Shown: positions 1 through 15,100 of the stretch, piece after piece | Layout: each line of letters starts with the position of its first letter | How positions within the stretch are numbered: position 1 is the first letter of the stretch | NCBI GenBank assembly: GCA_000181795.3 | Contig: CM012953.1 | Location: forward strand, 2,163,826-2,227,825 | DNA length: 64,000 nucleotides | Direction of reading: 5' to 3' | DNA from: Trichinella spiralis | Taxonomy: Eukaryota; Nematoda; Enoplea; Trichinellida; Trichinellidae | The notes under the pieces: model-generated | The model's database searches: none | Seen by the model: the letters and a program-made list of their open reading frames with translations, nothing else | Told to the model about the DNA's origin: nothing | Made by a program: the position numbers and the translations under genes

Positions 1-183
1 AATGAAAGTTCCAAAGATGACGTGTTCAAATAAAACGTCGCATTTACTAGGAAAATTGATTATTCCACGGATGAACTTCAAATGCGCATCAAATAAAAAC
101 AATATTGAGCGTATAAATAGATTAATCAATTAATTAATTTAAATCATGATGAACAGATAAAGAAAAAAAATTAAAGGCACTGG
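1..183. other. Sequence downstream of the BLTP3 stop codon
   Basis: AT-rich sequence just past the end of the minus-strand BLTP3 reading frame, so probably its 3' UTR and flank. I see no coding potential and no clear AATAAA on the minus strand. Confidence 0.5.
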
Positions 184-3100
184 TTATTTTTTGTTTGCAT
201 TTTCAATTGTCCTTAAAGCTTCATCGAGCTTTTTCTTCAGAGTTGCATTTTCTTTCCGAAGAGTTTCAATTTCTTCTGATTTTCGTTTCAACTGCTTCAA
301 CGTACTAATTGCCATTTTTCCTGAAATGAAATACATATTAAGAAAAAAAACGAATATAAAATCAATCAATTCAAAATTCATAAAAATGGAGAAAAACAAA
401 TAAATCTAAATGCTGACCAATCAGAACGATTGACCAATGAATGAATGAATAATTCATGAATGAAGACGACAACGCTCGTCTGTGATACTTACTCCACTGA
501 CCCTGCAAAATGCATCCTGAATCGAGTAGAATGTACACTGGATCCGGGATTCTTGGATCAAAAATTGACAGTTGTACATTTTTCAAACACAGTTTCACTC
601 GCATTTGACTCAGCTGATCAGTGGAACTGTAATCTTGTACAAACGCGGACAAATTGGCCAAATTGTCACTGCTCAGATGCATTTGCACATTCGACACGTT
701 CGCTTCGACAAGGCAGAGATTCAAATTTATTTGTTCGTTTTTGATTGTCACGTTCAATGAATATTCTGATGTTGAATTTTCAACTGTGGTCATCAGTGTC
801 GGTTCGTCGTTTTCTGATTGAAACAATAATAATGATAATAAATTAATAGAAATTAAATAAGAAAATGGTTGACATAAAGAAAAAACAACAACAGTTACAG
901 TACCTTTTTGAGAGAAGAGTTTGTAAAAATCACGATATGGAATTTTTTCAATATCCTTCACCGCAATTACGGGACTGCACATGTCGATTCGATAAAGAAG
1001 ACCAATCAACGACATACGCAGCCGAAGTCTGTGAAATGTGAATTTCACAGCGCACATCTGGTGAAAATAATGACAAATGTGGTGAAGTTTGGTAAAATAA
1101 ACATGAAAAACAACAGACAACAGATACTGACCATCTGGTTGGACATTTTTTGAATTAAATCTGAATTCTGTGCAGAATCGACCACCTCCTCAGCCAGAGA
1201 TACAGTAGCCGAGTTGAATATTGAAAAGATTTCATCAAACAGTGAATGTTCCTTGTGATCCACAACAATGAACGTCTCTTCATCGTCGTCATCATTGGAG
1301 AAGTTGGTCACAATTGAACCGCTTTCCTCGTACGAATATGCTAATTAAAATATTGAACAATATACAGTTTGAAATGAACAAAAAAACCAAATCATATTCT
1401 GTTTAGCCGTTTGGCTTGTTTTTTTAAAAGCTATTTCAAACTCGAAGAGGGAGACGTATTTTTCACAATTATTTATCACTAAGAAAGTGTGAAAGCGCTG
1501 TATATCTGTTCTGATTATTCATATTTGCTCTACAACTTCGGAAAATCCACAGGACAAGAATTCTACTCGAAGAATTTTCAAGAGAGTAAAACTATGCGAG
1601 TTATAAACAAAAGTTACCCGCTCAAGTGTAATGCAAAGAAGCTGAAACTGTGCCAGCAGACATTCTTGCAATAAATGTGATCATCAAGTGATAAATTAAC
1701 TTCTTCTTTATCCAAAATTTAATTCAAATAAAAAAGTGAATAATATTTTACAAAAATTAGAAAGCTTGCATATATATACTGTACCGGGGTCGGATTCAAA
1801 TTTGCACGCTTGATCAACGCTGTGTTCGTCGGTTGGCGATGAGTCGGCATCGTTTTGGCAAATTTCACGAAAAGTGGTCGATCGACTCGAACTTTCCGTC
1901 TCATCCCAAAAACTTTTGACACCAACAGTGTCGACGGTTTCGGCAAGTTTCAGTTTCGAAAATTGTCGATCTAAACAAAAAACGACACAATTCAAATTAT
2001 TAATTTTGTTTTTCATATTTTTTTGTAAATCAAAATGTGCTTTTTCACTCTCAAAAAATTATACTAATTGGTGGGAGAAGATTTTAAAACAATTAATCTG
2101 CTTGTTTGGTTAGCTTTTCCTCTCCTTTTGTTTGCATGAAAAGCACTTACAACATTGATCATTCGCTTCGGTAGGTGAACGACAACACAGTTCTGAAAAA
2201 TAATTTTATTGTTACAACATTTAAGTCGTTTAATATTTTTTATAAGACATTGCTTCTCGCTTTTTCCCTATGAAAATATTCAATATTGAAAAATAAATAT
2301 TCAACAAAAAATCTACTCCAATATTGTCGCCTTTTTGGAACAAAATTAACAATCACAACATAAACCGTATAAAAATAAGTAAAAAAATAAACTTTAGTTA
2401 AAAAATAAATATTATTTCTGTTTGCTTATTTCGGTGTTTCATAAATTTCAACGATTTTAACTATTAATCGACAATGAACGTAGTTTACAAACTGCAAATT
2501 ATTAAATAAACACTGATTCCTGATAGAAAAAACAAATTAATACTTGAGCATCATTTGTCCATTTCTACGTATTAATTAAATAGCAGCAGGTGAGCAAATT
2601 AATTAATTGAACAAGAGTATAAGGGACTTTTTGCAATTGGAAATGAAAACTAAAACTGAAAAATAGCAAGCAAAAAGGCAAAAAAATTACAGCTAAAGAA
2701 AATGAAGGGAAAGATTCGTTGTTGTTATTATTATTTGCACACGGACGCAGTGGCGTGAGAACGGAACGGTACAAGCAAACAAGCACTCGAGAGGGGCACA
2801 GTTGAGTTCGCGGTAAAGTTGGCCAATCGACGTCGACATTGTCGAGTGGTTCCCAATCGCGCGCCACACCTACGTGGATTTATTTCCCCCCGATGTGTTC
2901 AGCTTATTTCCCAAGCAAGCCTTGCCCACGACTGGCCGGCAAAAACCCATTCTACCAGACCAACTGACGACGATTCATCGAACAAACAAGCCCATTATTG
3001 ACTGGAGAAAACAGTCGACGACGAGCTAAAGCAAACATTCATCGCCACAGCACACGACTGAACAGCTATAATAACGTTGTTGTGAAAATCGTCTGATTGT

Positions 3101-6100
3101 CGTTCCGATACTTTCTCCGATAGTCTGAATATACATATACGATTGTATTTTACGTTGTTGCGTCATCGTTTTTCATGCTCGCTTCTGGTGTTGCTGCTGC
3201 TATTCTTGATTGTTGTTAATTTTTCTTTTTAAATGTAGATGAAATTAATTTATACTTCTGCATAGCTGATGCGCTTATTCAGCGCCGCTGTCGGTTTGTT
3301 AATCTCTGTCGTCAGTGCCTTGTTGGCCAATCATGGGATTCGGGCGCTGTGTCCGGCCAATATCCGGCCGCCGTGCGTTTGTCGCACAACACGCTACGAA
3401 CCAGTGAACATCATCTGCGACCGGGTTCCAAATTTGTACACAGTATGCCAAGCGTTGGGTCCACTGAACGGCCTACTGATCGACAGTCTGATCATCAGCA
3501 ACACTCCGATCAACATATTGCCGGCCGGAGCTTTGGTCGGATATCGCGTCAAACGTTTGGAATTGGTCAACAACAATTTAACCGACATCGATCCGGATGC
3601 GTTCAACGGCTTGCCAATCACAACGCTCAATGAACTGTCGGTAAGGAACAATCTGCTCAGTTCGATACCCCAAGCCGGGGTTCCCAAATTGCAACGGCTC
3701 ATCAGCATCAGTCTGGCAAACAACAACATCCGCTTCTTGCCAGCCGCCGCTTTCGCTACATTCCACAGTCGTGGATGGTTGAAGAAGATCGACCTCTCGG
3801 CCAACGGTCTTCAACGACTCGACGACAACGCCTTTCTGGGTTTGAACATGGTAGCGGAGTTGAATTTGGACAAAAACGACTTGCGCGTTCTACCAGCCGG
3901 CGCTTTGCAAAAGCTGCACGCATTGGAAGATCTGTCGCTGGCCGCCAACCAAATCAGCACCATTCCACCGCACGCGTTGGGTTTTGCCAAGCTGAAATCG
4001 CTCAGTTTGGAAGTGAACCGGCTTCAGTCGATTGAAGCGGCCGCTTTCGCCGGCACGCCCAATCTGATGTACTTGTATTTGAGTTCGAATCGGTTCCAAA
4101 CCATCCCAGCCGACATGTTCCGATCCGTGAGCGGATTGAAGGTGCTCGCCATTGCCAACAATCCCATCCAAAATTTGCCGGTCGACGCTTTCTACTTTGT
4201 GCAAAATTTGGTGCGACTCGAAATGGCCAACTGTGAGCTGGTTCACATCCAGCCGGGCACTTTGCAAACAATACCCAAAGTCCAAGTGATCGCGCTGAGC
4301 AGAAACAAGCTGAACAGGTAAGTGAAAATCCCAATCTCTACATCATACTGCCCCCCCCCCCCATAATCACAACACACACATACGGCATGATCAAAACTGT
4401 ATGTTGTATTTTAAGTATCCCGCAGAACGCTTTCCGAGGTCTATCTGAGCTGTATTCGCTTGATTTGAAAGGCAATCAAATTTCTACTGTACAAGACAGG
4501 GCATTTGAAGAACTGCCTTCGCTCAGGCATCTCGATTTGAGCAAAAATCAAATACAAATATTGCACGAGAAAACTTTTCATCGAACTTTCCTCCAAAAGC
4601 AGACAACCGCCAACGGTCGGGTCATTTATTTATACGGTAAGGAATTTTAATTCAATTTCAACGTAAAATTCAATCCACAAACGCTTGCTTTTACTTTTCC
4701 ATTCAATAATAATAATAATAGTGAACATCTGTAAAACGTAAATTCACCTACGTAATGAAAATTAAACCACTGCAGACAATGTATCTTTGGTTCAAATTAC
4801 AACAAGTGAATGAATGAAAACTGCGGACAGGCACTGATTGCATTTCATTCATACTAACTAGAGTGTAGAAGCCTTGTTGAGACAATATGCATATTTTTTT
4901 TATACTTCATTGTTTATTATACCAAACAAAATCTTTGAAGTGACATGTTAACAACAATTACAATTACAACTGTGCAAATGTTTATCCGTGAACAAGCAAG
5001 CACTTGAAACTGTCAAACAACGCTCGCGGCAGTTCTGAGTGTTGGAATTGCGACAGCTGCGTTATTATTCATTCAATTAATGACAAACAATGAATTCAAG
5101 TCAAAATAAAAAAAATAAATCAAAAATTAAATTCCAACTCACATGATCAATTCTCAGTATGGATTTGTTTGCATTTAATATTAAAAAAATTTACATTAGA
5201 AAACCCATGGAATTGCAATTCATCGTTGAATTGGTTGCAACGTTGGCTGAATGAAAATCCGGACATTGTAATCGATGCGCCCGGCAATCCGCCAACAGTA
5301 TGCAAGAAGCCGACAACCATGGCCGGATGGCCAATTCGAATGCTCAATTCTGAATCGACACCAGCAAAGCCTTTGCCTATAGAAGTGGACAAGCAAAATC
5401 CGGCTAAAGAATCTGAACAACGCAAAGCTCGCATGCACCTAGCGGCAATGATTCTGGGTAAGAAGGAAAGAAAAATAAATCTAATAATCATTGTTGTTTT
5501 TGTTATTATTTTATTGAGAAAATATTCATTTCCAGGAGTCATATTGAGCATATTCATGGTTGCACTTGTACTTTTGATGCTGGTGAGATATTTTGTCAGC
5601 AAGAGACGTCGAAAAGACAAAGAACTGTTGGACGATCAGCGCAGGCTTGGCTCAACAGTAAGTGCAGGAATCCGAAGCAATCCCGGATCTGCTTACCCAT
5701 CGCCCGGTGTACCCATGTCGACAGTGCACAGTCAAACTACTCAACCCTATTACCTCAGTCGACCGTGGTATTGGTGGTTCTGACTTTACCATAAAAAGAA
5801 TACTGTTTCATACATACATACATACATATTTCATATGTATTTTTTTTAATTTTTATTTATATGGTGGAGAATTTTTTTCACAGCTCATTGCCAAAACGAA
5901 CTATTATTTCTCAATGCAAATTTCACTTCATCATTTCCCGTAAAATCCACAACACTTGAATTTCATTGTTATTTCACATTGATCAAATGCTCAGTGTTTT
6001 TCTTTTTCCATTAACAAAATATATTTTTAAAAAAGAAATGAAATAAAATCGAACACATTAAACGGTTTTTACACAGTGAAATAATTAAACGATGATATAA

Positions 6101-9100
6101 CTACATAATACTTTCTCATTTTTTGAAACATACTTATGCAAAAATTTACGTTTAAATTATGATATGCATTAGTTTTTATAAGATGCAGCATTTCACTGGA
6201 CAAATATGAATTTTTATATAAATAATAAAACTTCAAATTAAATGAAAGATATTCAACATCAGAAAGATGCTTATTGCAAGTTTGACTTGACTAAAGTTTA
6301 AAGTTTAAATGAACGTGCAAAAGAAAGCAAGAGTCCGCTTTTATTGACTTGCAAACATTTAGGGCAACATGTATTGACTCAAAACAGAATGAACCATGTA
6401 AGCGCTAACGTTGGATAAAGTATTTACCCAATGGCTCAATGGGTCAGTTGAACATTTAAGTAAAAATGTAAATTTCAAAGCCATTACCCGTGATAAAGTG
6501 GGAAAATGTACCAAAACAACAACAACAACAACAACAACAACAATAAAGATTACAGCGCGACTAGTTTAGCATAATAAATTGTAAATTTAAGAACCACAAC
6601 ACTGATAAAATCGACAATTTCAAGTGAAAAATATTTTTCAATTAATTATAATATATACGTGACGTGTTGAATCAGCAGTACAAGTTTTGCTTTTAATTAA
6701 ATAATAATGCAAAAATGAAAAGCTCATTTACAGCTAATTATTAAATAAATAAATGGAAAAAATGACGTCTTAATTTTGCATAAAAATTTAAAATAGTTGC
6801 CAAGTCAGGAATTACAGTTCAGAAAAGCGAAAAGTTGTCTCAAATTGCGAATGACGACGACCTTGCTTGCCTGTGTGACGTGTTAACTTAATCAATCAGC
6901 AATATAATAATGCTTTCTTTTGATAAATGATTAAAATTCTTTGGCAAAAATTTAAAATTTAAAAATAAATTAGCAAGAAATTTATTTATTTATCTTTTAT
7001 AAAACACGCATCATGCACTGTTGGAAATAATAAAAGCAAAACACTTAACACTGAAAGGCTCTAACAGTTAGCAGATAAAAATCCAAAAAAAATGTACAAC
7101 TTTTCAATCAATACAATTTAAATTAATAAATAAAAACAATTCCTTAAAATAAATGAAATAACAATAAACAAAAATCATTTCGTTGGTTTGAAGAATGCTG
7201 GAAATATGATTTCAAAAAGTGAATAATTTATTATTCATTGAATCAAACCTGCACATCAGAATAAATTTATGCAACAAAAATTGAACAGAAAAACAACATT
7301 TACAGTTCACTTTTTTTATCATTTCCGTTTTATTGTATTAATTAATATATTTTGAAAATATCACAAACTGATACACAGAGAATTGTCATTCCAAAGCTTC
7401 CTTCATTCATTCATTGTCGTTGTCAACTGATGAGCTAGCACTGCTAGTCATTTAAAATTTGATCATTCAATCATCACGAAGGTCACATTCTATTGCAAAA
7501 TAATGAAATATTCATCGGTGCATATCAGCCAAATAAAAAAAATAAAATAATATAAAATAAATAAAAAACATTTGACCAACACTTTCTTGGTGAAGTTAAT
7601 GAACGAATGAAATAAAAATCAAAGGAAAAAAAATTAACATTTCCAACATGCGACACAGATGCTAAAGTGACAGTCGCTGCATGACACAATGATTGTCGCG
7701 CCAGGCGCTACCGCCTTTGCTTTCGCCAAGTGTAGCGGTTTTGTATCAATGCACAAAACCATTCTCTACCCAAATCATCCCATCAATCATCAAGGTCATC
7801 AGTTCTTTTACTGTATCTTTATTATGAATTATCATCCTATTGAAGCATAATAAATAAGAAAGAAATGAAAAATTAACAATATTTTACTGTATACATATAT
7901 GGATTTTGAATTGCTTACTTAATAAAATGTTAATTATATGAAAATAAATATTGCAATAATTGCTATTTAAATTGACTAATTAATTAATTATCATTAATTC
8001 ATCTACATTTCAGCATACGACAAAACAAAATAAATAAATAAATATACATATAACCATTGCATGTTGATATCTTATTTGTATGATATGTTAATTTGTGATT
8101 GTTGATACGGTTAATTGATTGTGATGCACTGTTAAGTAGATGAACGGCTGACCAATTGAAAATCATTTCATTTCATTATTGTTCACTTAAAAAGCTTGAT
8201 GCAATAATTTGAATGGTAGTGCCGGTCGTTTTGACAAACGTGGGTGGAAACTATGCTTGAGCCGGTAACCTACAAAGTGATGTAAAAATTTGGGACATGC
8301 AAGTTCCGACCGGACAAGGTCTTTGACACGGCACGAACCTCGGTATGACGATGTGAACGCATAGCAAGTCTATACGCATCCACTACACTGCTTACAAAGC
8401 AATTTTACAAGCGGTTGGCGAAAAAGCCAGCCACTTGAATTCCACTTTTTTGTTTCACTAATTGAAGAATATAACAATCAGAAGAAGAAGAAGAAGAAAA
8501 CTGTCCACACACACACACACATATTTTTTTCATTTACATCGTCTGCTTGCAGGGACAGACTGCTTAGCTGAGTCCGGTGCCTTGCGACGACCCTTGTAAA
8601 TCAATTTAATTATACAAATTGCACAATTCTCCTCGTCTTGTAAAAATAGTATGAATGACTTTATGCAAATTTACAGAAACTGTGCCTGAAGAGACTGATG
8701 CCAGAAAGGTCGTCCCATCATCGAGCTAGCAAACGATACATCCCACTAACCAGTAGTGGATCGTCTGCTAGACACTGGTCATCCGTGTTTTTATGAATTA
8801 TCATCCAGCAGTTGGAAAACTCTTTCAACGCTTATTAGCGTTAGCATTGATCTCTCTGGTCGTCCGTTGTAGTCAAACTTGCCCAATAACTATCAATTCG
8901 CTTTGTCAATGTCACAATCTGCATCACGGTATCGCATTACAATGCACCGGTGCGACGCTTGGCAAAGTTGTAGAAGCTCTGGCCGTACACAGCGAAACGA
9001 TCGAAAGTTTAACACTGCGTTATAGTGATATCCGTACTTTGGAAGCCAACTCATTCGCTTCGTTAGCTATCAAGAAGCTCGACTTGTCCAGCAACAATAT

Positions 9101-12100
9101 TCACAAAGTAAGTAGTATTTCCACTTGACTTTTGTACATTTCATTAAAAATTTTCCGTTGAACAATTCATTTTTTGTCGTAAATTTCTTGTAAAAATGTA
9201 AATGTAAAAACACATACAGACAAACAGACGGATATATAATAAACTTGATCATTTCAAAAATTCAATCATCTATCTGATCAGATGATAAAAATTGGATTAT
9301 TATTTCTGATGAGTTGATTTTTGTTTGTCTTTTACAGATTGAAGAAGATGCTTTTGGGAAACAAGCTTCTTACATTACAGAATTGTTGTTGGCAAACAAT
9401 TCGCTTACTGAAATACCACCGTTGAAGGCGTTGAAAAATTTGGAAAAAATCGACATCAGCAATAACGCGCTCGTGGATTTGACTGAATACGCATTCGAAC
9501 ACAACGAAGCGTTGAAAGTGATTCGCGCCAAAAATAATAAAATCTCCACCCTTTCACCGTAAGTATTCAAATTTTCACACTTTTCAAAGAATTTACCCGA
9601 TTCAAAATAATAAGACTAGCACAGTTTGGCAAATGTGATTCTAATTTTGCAGAAATTCACTGAACGAAGTGAAAAACATTTTGGAATTGTTGGATTTGTC
9701 CGGCAATCAGTTGATCCAAGTGCCAGCTCAAAATTTACGAAGCTTTCAAAAGCTCAGGGTTTTGGATTTGAGTGACAATCTTATCGACAAAATTCCAAAT
9801 TTACAATTCATGAACATGCCAGAATTGAGGGATTTACGCTTGGGCGGGAATAAAATTGCCGCAGTGATGCCACTGGCTTTCATGAACATTCCCAAGCTCG
9901 AAGTGCTAAATTTGACAAGAAATGCAATTACGACGATGGAAACGAATCCCATACAACAGTTTGAAAATTTAGAAATTCTCGACCTCAGTTGGAACAAATT
10001 GAACAAGGTAAAATGATCCGAACGATCAATTTCTAATTGTGCAAATTATACGCCACGCTCATTTTTCGTTCATTTCAGCTGAATGCTTCGTCGTTCAAAG
10101 ATCTTGCAAAATTGAAAGAATTGCATTTGCAGAACAACGAAATTCAAATAGTCGAAACGATGGCAGTCAGTGACAACAGCGAATTAAGGATGATCAATTT
10201 AGCCAACAACAAAATCAAAGAACTTTACAAAAATGCCTTCGACCAACTTCCGAATCTCAATACATTAATATTGACCAACAATCAACTGCATGAGATTGGT
10301 AAGTTTCAATTACACAAATTAGTCATCAAATGCATAAACAAATCTGACAAACAAATAATAATTAAAGTTAAATTATCAATTTTGTTTTTCGCATAATCCT
10401 ACGTGACTGTTAAATTTTACACTAGCAGTTGTGATAATTCTTTCTAAAAGTAATTAATTAAAGTTCCCATCTGACAATTTAAACGTGCTGAATAAATAAT
10501 GTTGCAAAAGAAAAAAGAACGTATATTTACAGTTGTTTCTAAATTTCTTTCTTTACAGACCAAGGTATGCTATCCGGCATGCCGAATCTGCAACAACTGA
10601 AACTGCGTTCCAATAAAATATTAAAAATTGAAAAAGGGGCCTTCGAGACGATGCCTCTGCTAACCATGCTAGATGTGAGTGACAATTTGTTGGAAATCCT
10701 GCCTGTCGAAGTGTTTCACAACTTGAATCGCCTATTCTGGCTCGACCTGAGCAACAATCGGATACGTAACATCGACCAAGGCACATTTCAAGCGAAAATT
10801 ACCAATCTACTATTGCAAGGTAGATTTTTTTTGTGAACTGTGAAAAAAGTGGCGAGTGCTCAAATTGTATTTGGAAATTAAATTGTTTTCATTTTCTCTT
10901 CAGGAAATCCTCTCAACTGCAGTAGTTCCATAGCTTGGCTGGTGAGCTATTTGACAACACAAAATGTGCGTACATTTTTCCCAGATCAACCGGATGTTGT
11001 TTGTCAATATCCGTCAGCAGTGAAAGGCAAATCGTTGAAACAAATGATGCTTGTTCAAGTCAACGAAACTATGGCAAGTAAGTGAGCACAAATCGCACAG
11101 CCTGGACACTATTCGAGTCCATTTTGGAGCGCGAAATTTGCTCGATCACACACCGATTGATTGCTATTGTAGAAGCCAAAGAGACTGGCCAATCAGAAGA
11201 GAGCGCTTTGAGCTTGCTGAGTCGTCTGCTTGCGGCGAGCAAAGAAATTTCCAGTGGCAAAGAAGTTCCTCAGTCAGGTTTGGGCATTTTTCCGGCACTG
11301 GACCAAATCACTACACCGTTGGCCAGATTGTTGGTCGGAGAGAAGTCGAAAGAGGATTTGAGTAGCATTTTGAAAACAATTCCAACGTTGCTGAAAAATC
11401 TACCCCAGACAACGGCTTCCGCTACGGCAACTCAACCATCGTTGAAAAACATCCCTCCAGAATTGATCAGTTACGTTCTTCGAGGAGGACAAATTCCAGG
11501 TGTACCGCCGGCAGTGTTGAAGAAGACGGTCGAAAATTATGCAAAATCCCTGTTAACCGATTCGACAACAGCAAAAAATTTGCTACAGCTTACGACGAAC
11601 GACAACAACGATGCAATAATGTCTGCAGGATCGTCATTTCCAACTGAATTAATCGACGACATATTGCGTGGCAATCCGGTGCTCGGCTTGAGCAAAGAGG
11701 AGACGAAACAGCTACGGCAACGATATTTGAGCATGTTAATAGGCTCAGATTCGACATCCGATTCAGCAAAAACAAACAACAACAACAACAACGTAACAAC
11801 TACCAACAGTGGGGATTTGTTGTTCGGTTTGAATATGAACAACCTGAAGCAGATTGATCTGAATCAAATACCGCGATCGATAATACAACAGTTGATCGCA
11901 AATCGTATACCGGGTGTGTCGATTGATATGGTGAAAAAATTGATGGAAAAGAACCCACAACTGTTTGGAGAACTTGTCAGCGAACAATTGAACCAAAGCA
12001 CAGTCGACGAGGAGGGAAAAAGCGATAGCAATGGTAAAAAACAACGGGTACCGGCCGTCAATGCTCAACAGCAACAGCTGACCAACAAGAAGAACAGCCC

Positions 12101-15100
12101 ACCGTACGATGTGGAACGGTTGGATCGTAAAGTCGATTTGAGCGTTTTCGACGAAAATCGAACCCAACCCCTGGACACGTCGACAGTGACCACTGTGGCG
12201 TTGAGCATGGTCGGCTTGTTGACCGTGTTGACCACGGTTGTGCTGTGCTTGCAACGGGCAAAAAAGAGACGACGGGATCAGTTGAACATGCGACAGCAGA
12301 ATACGCTGTCTTCGAAATGCAGCCTTGCCGGACCTTTCGACAACGGAGCTGTGCCCAACTTCTACCCACACACTGCACCAACAACAACGGTCAATAATGG
12401 TGCATTCGATTTCGATTCATGCTACGAATCGTCGCCAAATCGCAACCCTTACACACCGGTCGATTCTGACAGTCGACTGGTCCATCATGCCATGAATGTG
12501 TGACTGGGAACCGCAAAGTTCTGCAGACAATTCGGATATTGTTGTTAACATATTCATTTTTTATCCATTCCATCGAACTTATTATATTTGTGTATTTTTT
12601 GTTTGCTGTTTCCACCATGCATATCTGTTTTTTTCCAAAATCTCATTTTCTATTTCTTTTCAACTCTGTTCTCTCTCTGTGTTATGGAACATTTTATCCA
12701 GTGTAAAAATAAGATTTATGTTTGATAATTTTTACCGCTTGTTTATTAACAACTGAAAAAATGTTTTTTTTACCAACATTGCTTTATTAAAAACAGAACA
12801 ATTTGATTTTCCTTTCCTGTTGTACCACACTAACCAATATCAGTGAAGAGGAATATTGTAAAGGAAAATTAAAATATATTTCATCATCACCAACTACAAA
12901 CTGCATACACTTGTTGTCTTAAAAGCAACTTGCCGTAACGCCAATTCATTCAACTAATATAATTGCCTATTATTATTATTATTATTATTACTATTCAAAA
13001 CATCGCATACGTTGACCAGCAATAATAATAATATTTCAAAATTTAACTTATTCACCTATTTATTTTCTATTTTACTATCGAAAATGCGTGCTCAATTCTC
13101 AATTCAACTTATCGACCACAAAATGATACGCAGTTTATTGTCATTTTAATTTTTGAAATATTTAAAAAAATAAATTCATTTTAAACATTTGAAGAATTGC
13201 AAATTGAAATAAATAAACACCCTTTTCAAAAATGCTTAGTCAGTGGAAAAAAATGTCCACCCTTGCAAAAAGTGCCAATTTCACCCCCTTTAGGCTAATT
13301 TTTTCTTCCACCGTATCCATTTATTGCATTTGTTGTGATTTTCATTGTTTCAGTCCGTTCACGTACCAAAAATACCATTCGGTTCGATGTAGTCGACAAC
13401 TGGAAACAAAAAAAACAACAACAACTGCTGCTTCATCGCTGCATGTTCATGCACGCATAAAATAAATTTTCAAACAAATCAACTGACAAATCAGAAGAAA
13501 TATATACATTTTTTCAAAATAATAATTTAATAATTAAAAATACAAAAACATACACGTGTGTGTAGCTTATGCTGGTAATGAAAATTATGCATGCACCTCT
13601 GGTAACAACAGGCAAATTGTTTCGAGACAATAATTGCATATCAAATCAAATATCAATTATTGCAAAAACAAAAAGAAAATACTCATAACCAATTCAGTCT
13701 ATTATCTCATATCCTGCAAACAAATATTTCAAAAATGTAAAATACATTTAAAAAAACACAAGCAAAAAGTAACTGGTTACTGGATTATATTTAAATATAA
13801 TGGACTAGAAATCCATTAAAATATAGATTAATCAAAAACAATAAACAGATATTTTTAACATAAATACAACAAATTTCAATTATATTACATGCAAAATTAT
13901 ATATTTGAAATGAATATACACATGTACACACACGTGTGTGCGTGTGTGTACATTACAATTAAATTTAAATAAAAAAAACATCAAGCTTAATCGTGCTTAT
14001 ATAAGCATGATAAGTTTGTTGGTAAAATATGCCAAGCTTTTGAAAGAAGAAAATTCAACAAAATTGGCAACAAATGCAGGCAGAATACAACAGCAATATG
14101 AATGAGTGAGTGAATGAATGAATGAATGAATGAATGGATTGTCGATGATACAGGATGCAATGACCTGAAAGGATAGATGGGTCGTTGTACGACCGTGGTC
14201 GTAACACAATTTCACCTATGCTAAGCAAAAATTAGCGTTTTTCACAAACTCTGACGTCCAACTGACTGACTCGTGACTACTTTTCCATATTTAGGGATTG
14301 CAATTTGTTCGGATGAAAACAAAATACATTCCGACAAGATATAATTCACAACCGATTGCTTATTAATAAATTAATGATCAGATGATCAATCAACTCTAAT
14401 CAGATACAAAAAAACAATAGCCTTTCAATTGATCGTTGGTATTTTTCAACCTACTTGCTTGGATCAGGTAAGATTTTTTTTTACTTTAAACTTATTATAA
14501 CTTTTATTATACATTTTATTGACAACATTACCAAAACGATAAACATAAAACGTGGTCATTTCTGATGATAATGATGATGATGCAATGTTTTCATGCTGAA
14601 TTAGTTCATGCTTGGCTATTTAAACAAACATTGCTCATAAAATTGCACTTGTCATGCAAGGATGCTTTTGCAGAGGTTAAAAACGGTAGTTAAGCGAACA
14701 AGTAGATTTATTTTGTTTCATAAAATGGATTTCTCACTGTTGATTTTTGATACCAGTCACTATTTCAATCCTGCTATCACCAAAATTGTGGGCATAAAAT
14801 TGTCGAAAATTTCCAAAATACCATGCACTGTTGATGAATTCAATGCTCAATTTTGTTCAACAATTCTCTTCTATTGCATATGAAAATAACAAGGAAAAAT
14901 TAAAGATAATTCTAAAAACATCTCTTCCTATTTGTAACATGATGCTGTAATTTCAGATGCTTTTCAAAATTTATTAATAATTATAAAACCTTGTTTTCTT
15001 TGTCTAAAATTTTCACAACAAAAGGAAAGTAGACGATAAGAAAAAAAAAGATTCAAATTGAAAAATACTCAGTTGAGTCATTAATAATTAAAAAAAGAAA

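Larger units (their letters stand above)
6048..8214. other. Intergenic space between LRR-1 and LRR-2
   Basis: AT-rich and without coding potential. It contains a GC-richer patch at about 7660-7745 and AAGGTC half sites at 6858, 7477 and 7790, listed separately. Confidence 0.6.

Noticed and set aside
191-760. Plus-strand open frames opposite the BLTP3 3' exons
   Set aside because: They are mirror frames of true minus-strand coding exons that match BLTP3 and are phase-linked.
3394-4334. Several minus-strand frames of 78-136 codons under LRR-1 (and similar ones under LRR-2 to LRR-4)
   Set aside because: Shadows of the repetitive LRR coding sequence; they lack start context, splice structure and known domains.
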